Positions 1 through 6,155 are shown, numbered from the stretch's first letter. The stretch: 9,509 nt of DNA from Mobilitalea sp. (GCA_029974875.1 JARKQP010000562.1:1-9509); one strand, 5' to 3'. Notes: a model not told the origin generated them from the letters alone. Numbers and translations are program-made.

Positions 1-101
1 GCCAAAAGGATATGGGGTTTATTGCTAATAGCGTTGTTTGGCTAAACTGCAGATATGTAGTAATCGAAACCATATAAAATAGAAAAATATACTATAATAT
101 C

Positions 102-131
102 TTGACAACAATTCTTCATCTGTCTTATAAT
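102..131 (+). promoter_or_regulatory. Sigma-A-type promoter for the 268-1323 gene
   Basis: A perfect -35 hexamer TTGACA (102-107) and a perfect -10 hexamer TATAAT (126-131) are separated by 18 bp. Transcription would start near 138, giving a leader of about 130 nt before the first gene. This is the best-formed promoter in the window. No recognisable gene lies upstream of it in the window. Confidence 0.8.
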
Positions 132-132
132 G

Positions 133-165
133 TTTTTAATCCGGTGGGAAGAGCCGGATTAAAAA
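133..165. repeat. 12-bp perfect inverted repeat at the predicted transcription start
   Basis: TTTTTAATCCGG (133-144) is the exact reverse complement of CCGGATTAAAAA (154-165), with a 9-nt loop. It begins two bases after the -10 hexamer, so it covers the predicted start site. No T-run follows it on either strand (the distal arm ends in A on both), so it does not look like a terminator. It may be a repressor operator or a 5'-end hairpin that stabilises the mRNA. The dyad is directly visible; its role is inferred. Confidence 0.6.
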
Positions 166-176
166 CAAACAAATAG

Positions 177-189
177 TTTGATTATCAAA
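177..189. promoter_or_regulatory. FabT-like operator (TTTGATTATCAAA)
   Basis: TTTGAT-T-ATCAAA is a perfect odd-centred palindrome. It is identical to the core of the published FabT box of streptococci and lactococci, ANTTTGATTATCAAATT, which controls fatty-acid synthesis genes including fabK. It lies about +40 to +52 in the leader of a FabK-related gene. A further half-site-like copy, ATTTTGATAA, lies at 225-234. The match and position are seen; binding by a MarR-family FabT-like repressor is inferred. Confidence 0.55.
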
Positions 190-234
190 ATAGTTTTCCA
201 TAGGCAGACAGGTCCTTGGCTAAGATTTTGATAA
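182..234 (+). other. Leader stem-loop upstream of the first gene
   Basis: TTATCAAAAT (182-191) pairs perfectly with ATTTTGATAA (225-234). Inside it, CCA-t-AGG (198-204) pairs with CCTTGG (214-219) across a 9-nt loop, leaving an internal loop. CTTGG (215-219) could alternatively pair with CCAAG (240-244), close to the ribosome binding site at 254-260. The outer stem overlaps the FabT-like palindrome, so it may simply reflect repeated operator half-sites and not an RNA regulator. Confidence 0.4.
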
Positions 235-267
235 GAAGTCCAAGTAGAGAATTAGGAGAGGATTCAT

Positions 268-1323
268 ATGATTATGCAACCATTTGTGATAGGTGATTTA
301 GTTGCCAGAATTCCGATTATACAGGGAGGCATGGGAGTTGGTGTCAGCAGGTCGAAGTTAGCCGGCGCAGTTGCGAAAGAGGGCGGTATCGGCATTATCT
401 CAACAGCCCAGATAGGTTATGATGAACCGGACTTTAACAAGCATCAGATTGCGAGCAATCTGGCAGCCATCAAAAAGCACATAAAGCTGGCGAAGGAGAT
501 CGCCCAGGATGGAGTTGTGGGTGTAAATATCATGGTGGCAACAAAGGAATATGATAAATATGTAAAAGCGGCCTGCGAAGGCGGTGCGGATGTGATTATC
601 TCCGGCGCGGGGCTGCCCATATCCCTGCCCGAATTAGTGAAGGGCTTTAAGACGAAGATTGCACCCATTGTTTCCAGTATCAAGGCTGCCGCTGTTATAT
701 TGAAAATGTGGGACCGTAAATATAACAGGACGGCTGACTTTCTCGTAATTGAAGGCCCCCGGGCCGGCGGACATCTTGGCTTTTCAAAGGAACAGCTGGA
801 TCACATTGAGGAGCTGGATTATGATACGGAAGTGAAAGGCATTATTGAATGTAAAAAAGAGTATGAGAAAAAATATGACCTTAAGATTCCGGTAGTAATA
901 GGCGGAGGCATCTTTGATAAAGAGGATATTAAGCATGCCCTGGAGCTTGGGGCAGATGGCGTGCAGATTGCAACCAGGTTCGTAGTTACAGAGGAATGTG
1001 ATGCCAGCGAGGCCTACAAAAGAGCTTATCTGGAGGCAAAGGAGGAGGATGTCAAGATCGTAATCAGCCCGGTGGGAATGCCAGGGCGGGCTATTATGAA
1101 TCCCTTCTTAAAGACAGTAAAACAGGGAAGAATCCCGGTAACAAAATGCTTTAATTGTCTGGAGCACTGCAACCCAAGGGAGACACCGTACTGTATTACA
1201 AAGGCGTTAATTAATGCTGTGGAAGGAAGGCTGGATGAAGGCTTGATTTTTTGCGGCGATAATGTCCACAGATTGAAGGAGATGACCACGGTAAAAGCCT
1301 TATTTGAGGAGCTGGTGTTTTAG
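268..1323 (+). CDS. Nitronate monooxygenase / FabK-like FMN oxidoreductase (COG2070 family)
   Basis: This 351-aa TIM-barrel flavoprotein belongs to the family holding nitronate monooxygenase (oxidative denitrification of nitroalkanes) and FabK (enoyl-ACP reductase II). The N-terminal PIIQGGMGVGVS is the FMN-binding strand. GPRAGGHLGF carries the conserved His (H169), GGGI (212-215) and LGADGVQIATRF form the phosphate-binding part, and SGAGLP is also present. The AGGAGAG at 254-260 supports the ATG at 268 over the in-frame ATG at 274. The C-terminal part carries C294, C297, C301 and C309 (CxxC-x3-C-x7-C), which I do not recall in classical FabK or NMO. It is a single-gene unit with its own promoter and a likely terminator at 1469-1522. 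A FabT-like box in its leader hints at a lipid-related role, but the sequence alone does not separate nitronate oxidation from enoyl reduction. Family assignment is firm; substrate is open. Confidence 0.88.
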   Translation: MIMQPFVIGDLVARIPIIQGGMGVGVSRSKLAGAVAKEGGIGIISTAQIGYDEPDFNKHQIASNLAAIKKHIKLAKEIAQDGVVGVNIMVATKEYDKYVKAACEGGADVIISGAGLPISLPELVKGFKTKIAPIVSSIKAAAVILKMWDRKYNRTADFLVIEGPRAGGHLGFSKEQLDHIEELDYDTEVKGIIECKKEYEKKYDLKIPVVIGGGIFDKEDIKHALELGADGVQIATRFVVTEECDASEAYKRAYLEAKEEDVKIVISPVGMPGRAIMNPFLKTVKQGRIPVTKCFNCLEHCNPRETPYCITKALINAVEGRLDEGLIFCGDNVHRLKEMTTVKALFEELVF

Positions 1324-1396
1324 ATGGATTAATTTGGGGCGGGGACAATAAAAACCCGGTGAAAATTCAATGGAGAATTAATAAGGATGGTACTTT

Positions 1397-1455
1397 CAGT
1401 TGACAGGGGCATGGAATAGTAGCATTTCGTAAGAAGCTATGTTGCCTCTAAGCTG
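1397..1455 (+). other. Stem-loop in the 1324-1755 intergenic region
   Basis: AGGGGCA (1405-1411) pairs with TGCCTCT (1443-1449) with one G-U. TAGC (1420-1423) pairs with GCTA (1436-1439) inside it, and CAG (1397-1399) with CTG (1453-1455) outside. It directly precedes the terminator-like hairpin at 1469. It could be the 3' UTR of the upstream gene or part of a small RNA. No promoter is recognisable for it: the TTGACA at 1400-1405 has no suitable -10. Confidence 0.35.
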
Positions 1456-1468
1456 GAATAGACAAGAG

Positions 1469-1522
1469 AAAAATATCCGACAGGTGTATTGGGGTAATAC
1501 AATATACCTACCGGATATTTTT
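1469..1522. terminator. Probable bidirectional factor-independent terminator
   Basis: AAAAATATCCG (1469-1479) and CGGATATTTTT (1512-1522) are exact reverse complements. The inner AGGTGTATT and AATATACCT extend the stem with one mismatch. The stem ends in a T-run on the + strand, and the mirrored A-run gives a T-run on the other strand. It lies about 150 nt after the stop at 1323 and separates that gene from the DUF1858 gene. The stem is AT-rich, so efficiency is uncertain. Confidence 0.6.
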
Positions 1523-1525
1523 GAA

Positions 1526-1600
1526 AGGAAAAGGTATTAGCCAGGTAATGATCCCTTTGGAAGGAGACATAGTTATTTTCTCCTGTGATTACCCTTTCCT
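1526..1600. repeat. Three nested inverted repeats forming one long stem-loop
   Basis: Three colinear helices can form: AGGAAA (1526-1531) with TTTCCT (1595-1600), GGTAAT (1544-1549) with ATTACC (1588-1593), and AGGAGA (1562-1567) with TCTCCT (1579-1584). All are perfect 6-bp matches separated by internal loops. Further short dyads follow: GGGG/CCCC (1613-1616/1623-1626) and the palindrome GGGATATCCC (1644-1653). I recognise no known riboswitch class. The region could be a small RNA or a structured leader. Confidence 0.4.
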
Positions 1601-1666
1601 AATAAAGTATTTGGGGCCAGCTCCCCGGAATAGAAAGGAAATAGGGATATCCCGTCCGGAAAAAAT

Positions 1667-1682
1667 TGTGACGGAAATCACA
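1667..1682. promoter_or_regulatory. CRP/FNR-superfamily operator-like palindrome (TGTGA-N6-TCACA)
   Basis: TGTGA (1667-1671) and TCACA (1678-1682) are perfect inverted half-sites with a 6-bp spacer, matching the textbook CRP consensus. A TATAAA -10-like element lies at 1709-1714 with only A-rich sequence where a -35 should be, so the site is centred about 46 bp before the expected start. That is close to the -41.5 typical of class II activation. Clostridial FNR/CRP-type redox regulators use related palindromes. The protein that binds here is not known. Confidence 0.5.
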
Positions 1683-1708
1683 GTAAAAAAATAGAACCCA
1701 GCATACAC

Positions 1709-1714
1709 TATAAA
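1709..1714 (+). promoter_or_regulatory. Candidate -10 element for the DUF1858 gene
   Basis: TATAAA lies 41 bp before the start codon. No -35 is recognisable at 15-19 bp upstream, where the sequence is A-rich. The CRP/FNR-like palindrome at 1667-1682 sits just upstream, consistent with an activator-dependent promoter. TACACT at 1704-1709 is a poorer match but would put the palindrome exactly at -41.5. Confidence 0.35.
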
Positions 1715-1755
1715 ATAAGCAGTAATTTATTTATAGAAAGAATGGAGGTTTTACT

Positions 1756-1989
1756 ATGGAAGGGAAAGAATTGGATATAAGCAAATCAGTACATGAATTG
1801 TGTTCTGCGTACCCGGAGCTTCCTGCTATTTTATCAGATTTGGGATTTAAAGACATCACAAAGCCGGGGATGCTGGCTACTGCAGGGAGATTTATGACTC
1901 TTCCAAAGGGAGCGGCGATGAAAAAGATTGATCTGGAAGTAATTAAAAATACCCTGGAGGAAGCCGGATTTAGGGTGATGGGAGCATAG
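1756..1989 (+). CDS. DUF1858 domain-containing protein
   Basis: This is a 77-aa cytoplasmic protein filling essentially one DUF1858 domain, the family also modelled as the hybrid-cluster-protein-associated redox domain. Typical features are the opening ISKSVHELC, the segment PELPAILSDLGFKDI, and TKPGMLATAGRFM ending in a helix that carries GF near the C-terminus. It has a single Cys (C16) and lacks the CxxC pair found in the redox-disulfide members, so it belongs to the non-CxxC branch. GGAGG at 1744-1748 sits 7 nt before the ATG. DUF1858 is distantly similar to the N-terminal ScdA domain of RIC/YtfE iron-sulfur repair proteins. Genes of this type often neighbour DUF438-hemerythrin genes (from memory), and one lies here at 7587. 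Biochemical function is unknown. Confidence 0.82.
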   Translation: MEGKELDISKSVHELCSAYPELPAILSDLGFKDITKPGMLATAGRFMTLPKGAAMKKIDLEVIKNTLEEAGFRVMGA

Positions 1990-2025
1990 GTGGCAGATCT
2001 GTTCGTGGATTTATAAAATATATTT

Positions 2026-2060
2026 CTTGTGAATTTTAGAAAAAAGTACTAAAATACAAG
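2026..2060. repeat. Inverted repeat between the DUF1858 gene and gnd
   Basis: CTTGT (2026-2030) and ATTTTAG (2033-2039) pair with CTAAAAT (2049-2055) and ACAAG (2056-2060). This gives 12 bp with a 2-nt GA bulge and a 9-nt A-rich loop. It lies 37 bp after the DUF1858 stop. No T-run follows, so it is a poor terminator. It may protect the mRNA 3' end or serve as an operator. Confidence 0.4.
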
Positions 2061-2082
2061 ATATCGACTTAAATAATCCGGA

Positions 2083-2088
2083 TATAAT
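2083..2088 (+). promoter_or_regulatory. Candidate -10 element upstream of gnd (distal)
   Basis: TATAAT is a perfect -10 match within the AT-rich 1990-2248 spacer. No good -35 sits at 16-18 bp. Transcription from here would carry both competing hairpins described at 2148-2208. Confidence 0.3.
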
Positions 2089-2124
2089 GTTATTATATAG
2101 CTGGAGTAAGAAAAATGATAAAGT

Positions 2125-2164
2125 TGTGACATAGTTACAGATAATAGCAGATAGATTTTATAAT
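2125..2164 (+). promoter_or_regulatory. Candidate activator-type promoter upstream of gnd (proximal)
   Basis: TGTGAC-ATA-GTTACA (2125-2139) is an imperfect palindrome resembling the CRP/FNR-type site at 1667-1682, but one base shorter and with one mismatch. A perfect TATAAT (2159-2164) follows with no -35 hexamer, so the dyad is centred about 39 bp before the predicted start. The resemblance to the DUF1858 control region suggests co-regulation, but the site is weak. Confidence 0.3.
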
Positions 2165-2208
2165 TTACAAAATAGGAGATTATAGAATCTATTTCTGTAA
2201 TCAGAAAT
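2148..2208 (+). other. Mutually exclusive hairpins in the gnd leader
   Basis: ATAGATT-T-TATAAT (2151-2164) pairs with ATTATA-G-AATCTAT (2179-2192), giving 14 bp including one G-U. ATTTCTG (2191-2197) pairs with CAGAAAT (2202-2208) around a TAAT loop, and the two stems share bases 2191-2192. CAG/CTG (2148-2150/2195-2197) could extend the first stem and increase the conflict. GTAAT/ATTAC (2197-2201/2209-2213) offers a third option. No known riboswitch is recognised. Confidence 0.4.
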
Positions 2209-2248
2209 ATTACTTAATATGCCGCCAAAAGGGCAGATGGAGGTTACC

Positions 2249-3646
2249 ATGAAAAAACAACAGGTTGGAGTGATTGGTTTAGCGGTTATGGGAAAAAATT
2301 TAGCCCTTAATATTGCGGACCATGGTTTTTCCGTGTCGGTATACAACCGGACACCTGGTAAAACCGATGAATTGCTGGAGGAAGCAAAAGGAAAGGATAT
2401 GGCAGGAGCCTACACCTTAGAGGAATTTGTGGCTTCCCTTGAACTACCCCGCAGGATTATATTGATGGTGAAGGCAGGAGCTGCAGTTGATGACACCATA
2501 AAACAGCTTTTTCCGCTGCTGTCGAAGGGGGACTTAATCATGGATGGCGGTAACTCCTACTATCTGGATACCATAAGGAGGAGCCAGGAATTAAGTGAAC
2601 AGGGCTTCCATTATCTTGGTACCGGACTCTCCGGCGGTGAGGAAGGGGCAAGGAACGGCCCGGCCATTATGCCCGGCGGAAACCTGGAGGCTTACCAAAG
2701 CATGGAGCCCATCCTTACGGCAATCTCTGCCAAGGTGGAGGGAGAGCCTTGCAGCACCTATATTGGCGGGGATGGAGCCGGTCATTTTGTGAAAATGGTC
2801 CACAACGGAATTGAATATGCGGATATGCAGCTGATCAGCGAGGCCTATGCCATATTAAAGGAGGTGCTGCATTTAACGCCGCCGGAGCTCCATGAGGTAT
2901 TTGAGGAATGGAACCAGGGTGAGCTTAGCAGTTACCTGATCGATATTACCGCTAAGATATTTGCAAAAAAGGATGAAGACACGGACAATTATCTGGTGGA
3001 TATGATCCTGGATGTAGCGGGACAGAAGGGCACCGGAAAATGGACCGGCCAAATTGCCCTGGATCTGGGATCACCGATACCAACGATAACGAATGCTGTT
3101 TACGAACGCTATCTTTCAGCAAGGAAGGGAGAGAGAGTGGAGGCAAGTAAGCAGTTAAGCGGGCCGCATGATACAATCCAGAAATCAAAAGACTTTATCG
3201 GCTCGGTCCGCAAGGCTCTTTATGCAAGTAAGATCTGTGCCTATGCCCAGGGCTTTAGCCTGCTCCGTACCGCCTCCGACCAGTATTCCTGGAACTTAAG
3301 CTTTGGGGACATTGCTAAGATTTTCCGTGGGGGCTGTATCATCAGGGCACAGTTTTTAAACCAGATTACAAGTGCATACCAGCAGGAGCCTAAGCTTCCC
3401 AACCTGTTGCTGGCAGATTATTTCAAGGATATCATCAGCAATTACCAGGAGGAATGGAGGGAAGTTATTAAGACGGCCATTACTGCCGGTATCCCGGTAC
3501 CTGCTTTTACGAGTGCCATTTCCTATTACGACAGCTACCGCAGGGCAGAGCTTCCGATGAATTTATTACAGGCACAAAGGGATTACTTTGGAGCACATAC
3601 CTATGAGCGTAAGGATAAGAAAGGAATCTACCATACAAAGTGGTAG
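2249..3646 (+). CDS. gnd: 6-phosphogluconate dehydrogenase, NADP+-dependent, decarboxylating
   Basis: It oxidises and decarboxylates 6-phosphogluconate to ribulose 5-phosphate, making NADPH, in the cytoplasmic oxidative pentose phosphate pathway. With the start at 2249 it is 465 aa, close to the usual 468-482. The Rossmann motif GLAVMG is at residues 10-15, followed by NRT (33-35), which contacts the NADP phosphate. GGNSYY lies at about 100-105, and the substrate-binding [12 protein letters not shown] at 124-135. Catalytic K182 and E189 lie in [13 protein letters not shown]. The C-terminal tail [19 protein letters not shown] matches the family. An in-frame ATG at 2219 would add 10 residues but has no Shine-Dalgarno, while GGAGG at 2239-2243 fits the ATG at 2249 and the family N-terminus. 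zwf follows after 62 bp with no terminator, so the two are probably co-transcribed. Confidence 0.97.
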   Translation: MKKQQVGVIGLAVMGKNLALNIADHGFSVSVYNRTPGKTDELLEEAKGKDMAGAYTLEEFVASLELPRRIILMVKAGAAVDDTIKQLFPLLSKGDLIMDGGNSYYLDTIRRSQELSEQGFHYLGTGLSGGEEGARNGPAIMPGGNLEAYQSMEPILTAISAKVEGEPCSTYIGGDGAGHFVKMVHNGIEYADMQLISEAYAILKEVLHLTPPELHEVFEEWNQGELSSYLIDITAKIFAKKDEDTDNYLVDMILDVAGQKGTGKWTGQIALDLGSPIPTITNAVYERYLSARKGERVEASKQLSGPHDTIQKSKDFIGSVRKALYASKICAYAQGFSLLRTASDQYSWNLSFGDIAKIFRGGCIIRAQFLNQITSAYQQEPKLPNLLLADYFKDIISNYQEEWREVIKTAITAGIPVPAFTSAISYYDSYRRAELPMNLLQAQRDYFGAHTYERKDKKGIYHTKW

Positions 3647-3708
3647 GAGGCAGTAATTAAGTAACAGCAGTTAAGGGCAGTAACTATAAAAAAGAAGGAG
3701 GGCAGAGT

Positions 3709-5214
3709 GTGAGAATGGATAATATCGAGCAATTACCGCAGGAATTATCGGCACTCATGGTGATATTCGGGGGTACCGGTGATTTAACTCATAGAAAGCT
3801 TATGCCTGCCATATATAATCTCATCCGGGATCAGCTGATTCCCGAGCATTTTGCGATTGTAGCCGTCGGAAGAAGGGAGAAGACCCGGGAGGAATATCTA
3901 AAGGATATCCGTGAAGGGATTATAAAATATTCCCGAAATAAAATAGATGAGGATATCTGGGCGAGGCTCCGGGAGATGATCCACTATTATAAGTTTGATT
4001 TTACTGACCTGTCCGGCTTCCAGGAGCTTAAGCTGTACTTGGACCAGCTGGATACCCAAGTGAAAAGCGGGGGCAACCGGGTATATTACCTGGCGGTAGC
4101 CCCGGAATATTTTGAAACGATTGTGCAGGGCTTACAGACAAGTGATATGGCAGTAAGGCCCGGGGCATTTGGCAGGCTGGTGATTGAAAAGCCCTTCGGA
4201 AAAGATTTAAAGACGGCAAGGACTTTAAATGACAAGATTAACGAAGTGTTTCCGGAAAAAAGCATCTACCGTATCGACCACTATTTAGGCAAGGAAATGA
4301 TCCAGAACATCATGGTCCTGCGCTTTGGCAACATTGTTTTTGAATCCTTGTGGAATAACCGGTTTATCGATAATATACAGATATCCTTATCGGAGAAGCT
4401 GGGGGTCGGAACCAGGGGCGGTTACTTTGAGCAGTCCGGCACCATGCGGGATATGCTGCAGAACCATATCCTCCAGATCCTGACCCTGGTGGCAATGGAG
4501 CCGCCGACTAATCTTAAGATGGATTCCATCCGGACTGAGAAACAGAAGGTTTTGGAGGCAATTGAGGAGTTTACCCCGGAATTTCTTAAGAATAACGTGG
4601 TATTCGGACAGTATGGGAAGGGCATGGTTGATGGGACGCCGGTTCCGGGCTACCGGGAGGAGGAGAATGTCCCAAGCAGTTCAGAGACGGAGACCTTTGT
4701 GGCAATGAAGCTGCATATTAATAATTTCCGCTGGGCAGGAACACCCTTCTATATCAGAACCGGAAAGCGTATGGCAACAAGCTCCGCGGAGATCGTAATC
4801 CAATTTAAGTCCCTGCCAAATATCCTATATTTTCAGGAGCAGGACCTGCAGGAGCCGAATTTGCTGGTTTTGAGGATACAGCCCAGTGTTGGCGTGTTCT
4901 TCCAGTTTAATACGAAGGATTTCGCCAGCCATAACGGGATTGTTCCGACAAAGATGGATACCAGCTATTACAACCCGATGCAGGGCAATACCCCGGAGGC
5001 CTATGAACGGCTGATTTTTGATATCCTGAGGGGGGATGGGACCTTATTTTCCCGGTGGGATGAAGTGGAATCCGCCTGGACTGTGACGGATCGGTTGATA
5101 CAGTATCGGGAACGTAAAAAAAATAAATTCCCTAACTACGATTCCGGTTCCATGGGTCCGGTTAAGGCCTTTGAATTATTGGCAAAGGATGGGCGGAAAT
5201 GGTGGAATGTATAG
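3709..5214 (+). CDS. zwf: Glucose-6-phosphate 1-dehydrogenase
   Basis: It oxidises glucose 6-phosphate to 6-phosphogluconolactone with NADP+, the entry step of the oxidative pentose phosphate pathway. The protein has 501 aa, normal for the family. The nucleotide-binding motif GGTGDLTHRK is at 21-30 and EKPFG at 160-164. The signature RIDHYLGKE is at 188-196, with H191 expected at the substrate phosphate. The catalytic base is expected at H253 in QNH. The start is a GTG at 3709, chosen because AGGAGG at 3696-3701 is 7 nt away; the next ATG at 3715 would be 13 nt away. No lactonase gene (pgl) is nearby, so that step must be encoded elsewhere. GGCAGTAA occurs twice in the short gap before it (3649-3656 and 3676-3683). 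Confidence 0.97.
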   Translation: MRMDNIEQLPQELSALMVIFGGTGDLTHRKLMPAIYNLIRDQLIPEHFAIVAVGRREKTREEYLKDIREGIIKYSRNKIDEDIWARLREMIHYYKFDFTDLSGFQELKLYLDQLDTQVKSGGNRVYYLAVAPEYFETIVQGLQTSDMAVRPGAFGRLVIEKPFGKDLKTARTLNDKINEVFPEKSIYRIDHYLGKEMIQNIMVLRFGNIVFESLWNNRFIDNIQISLSEKLGVGTRGGYFEQSGTMRDMLQNHILQILTLVAMEPPTNLKMDSIRTEKQKVLEAIEEFTPEFLKNNVVFGQYGKGMVDGTPVPGYREEENVPSSSETETFVAMKLHINNFRWAGTPFYIRTGKRMATSSAEIVIQFKSLPNILYFQEQDLQEPNLLVLRIQPSVGVFFQFNTKDFASHNGIVPTKMDTSYYNPMQGNTPEAYERLIFDILRGDGTLFSRWDEVESAWTVTDRLIQYRERKKNKFPNYDSGSMGPVKAFELLAKDGRKWWNV

Positions 5215-5279
5215 GGTATCCTGTGTTATAATTTATGTAATTATTTTTACAAAAATTTAACAGGAATGGAGAAAATGGG

Positions 5280-5924
5280 ATGAGAATTAATCTGGATAAA
5301 ATTTATGACATATCAATGCCGATTTATCACGAAATGCCGGTTTATAATGGGAAGGAAGAAAAGAGGCCTGTGCTTGAGGTGCAATCTGATTTTAATACGT
5401 CAAAGGCCTATGAGAGCCGTATCCATATGAACCTTCATACAGGGACCCACATGGACCGTACCCTGCATATGGTTCCGGGGGGCAATACGATGGAAACCCT
5501 GGATATAAGGGATATGATAACAAAATGTACCGTCCTTGACCTGACCTCGGTAGAGGAGAAGATTACGGAGGCCGACTTAAGGGAGAAACAGATCCGGGAA
5601 GGTGACTTTGTATTATTTAAGACCAAAAATTCCTTTGAGGATATCCTGGAGACCAGCTTTATCTTTCTTGAGAAGGGCGGTGCAGCCTATCTGGTGGAGA
5701 AAAAGGTGAAGGGTGTAGGAATTGATGCCCTTGGAGTTGAACGGTCACAGCCGGGACATGAAACACATCTTCAGCTGATGCAAAAGGGAATCCACATTCT
5801 GGAGGGCTTGAATTTAAAGGAAGTGGAGGAAGGCGAATATTTCCTGTCGGCAGCCCCGCTTAATATTATTGGGGCAGAGGCAGCTCCGATTAAGGCCTAC
5901 CTGATCGCCCTGGAAGAGGATTAA
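5280..5924 (+). CDS. Cyclase family protein (kynurenine-formamidase-like metal hydrolase)
   Basis: This 214-aa cytoplasmic protein is of the PF04199 cyclase family, which includes bacterial arylformamidase KynB. The N-terminal YDISMPIYHEMPVY is typical. The metal-site motif HTGTHMD gives H53, H57 and D59, followed by H63. GIDALGVERSQPGHETH (147-163) carries later conserved positions, including H160. The family motif usually reads HxGTHxDxPxH; here the Pro is Thr61. GGAG at 5268-5271 is 8 nt before the ATG. It lies 65 bp after zwf, and TATAAT at 5227-5232 has no clear -35. No other tryptophan catabolism gene is visible, so kynurenine formamidase should not be assumed; other members act on different cyclic amides or esters. 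The nearby permease may supply the substrate, but this is inference. Confidence 0.85.
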   Translation: MRINLDKIYDISMPIYHEMPVYNGKEEKRPVLEVQSDFNTSKAYESRIHMNLHTGTHMDRTLHMVPGGNTMETLDIRDMITKCTVLDLTSVEEKITEADLREKQIREGDFVLFKTKNSFEDILETSFIFLEKGGAAYLVEKKVKGVGIDALGVERSQPGHETHLQLMQKGIHILEGLNLKEVEEGEYFLSAAPLNIIGAEAAPIKAYLIALEED

Positions 5925-5945
5925 TCATAAGCTGTTATTACTATT

Positions 5946-5963
5946 CCCGCTGGTTATGGCGGG
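5946..5963 (+). terminator. GC-rich hairpin after the cyclase gene, weak terminator candidate
   Basis: CCCGC (5946-5950) pairs with GCGGG (5959-5963) around an 8-nt loop, 21 bp after the stop codon. No T-run follows, so factor-independent termination is doubtful. It may only mark the mRNA 3' end. Confidence 0.25.
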
Positions 5964-5987
5964 TATCACCGTGAGTTATAAAACGTC

Positions 5988-6016
5988 TTGTGTTTTCTCG
6001 TAGAAAATGGTATATT
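5988..6016 (+). promoter_or_regulatory. Weak promoter candidate for the permease gene
   Basis: TTGTGT (5988-5993) and TATATT (6011-6016) are 17 bp apart. The -10 is good but the -35 matches only at its first three bases. If used, the transcript would have a 130-nt leader containing the hairpins at 6075-6125. Confidence 0.3.
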
Positions 6017-6074
6017 AGGAGAGCTGTATATCATAGGAAGGAGGCTAAAAGCAGGCTCCAATCCTTGGTATACG

Positions 6075-6125
6075 CAGCGCGGAAACAGCGCTGGTTATCA
6101 AAGGCAAAAGAGGCCTCTGATAGCT
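6075..6125 (+). other. Hairpins in the permease leader
   Basis: CAGCGC (6075-6080) pairs with GCGCTG (6088-6093). TATCA (6096-6100) pairs with TGATA (6118-6122), extendable with G-U pairs, and encloses the perfect palindrome AGAGGCCTCT (6109-6118). Upstream, AAGGAGG (6038-6044) is a perfect Shine-Dalgarno with no suitable start codon after it; its GGAG could pair with CTCC (6056-6059). No riboswitch class was recognised. Confidence 0.3.
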
Positions 6126-6155
6126 TATTCTAACATACATGGGAAGGGACGTTTT

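Noticed and set aside
1..77. 3' end of an upstream gene (frame 1 ending at 43-45 or frame 3 ending at 75-77)
   Set aside because: Two frames are open for only 14 and 24 codons with no recognisable motif, so neither can be supported.
93..98. Additional -10 element TATAAT upstream of the first gene
   Set aside because: No -35 lies at a suitable distance, and the TTGACA at 102 lies downstream of it.
1400..1405. TTGACA as a -35 element in the 1324-1755 gap
   Set aside because: Nothing resembling a -10 lies 15-19 bp downstream, and the bases take part in the stem at 1397-1455.
2219..2248. In-frame ATG giving a 475-aa Gnd
   Set aside because: No Shine-Dalgarno precedes it, and the added residues lie before the family's normal N-terminus. 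GGAGG at 2239-2243 points to the ATG at 2249.
5274..5282. ATG at 5274 as the start of the cyclase gene
   Set aside because: It reads ATG-GGA-TGA and stops at once. The ATG at 5280 has GGAG at 8 nt and the family N-terminus.
5988..6155. Upstream extension of the permease frame from a TTG codon
   Set aside because: There is no ribosome binding site, the 56 residues are hydrophilic and unlike the family, and TM1 starts naturally after the ATG at 6156.
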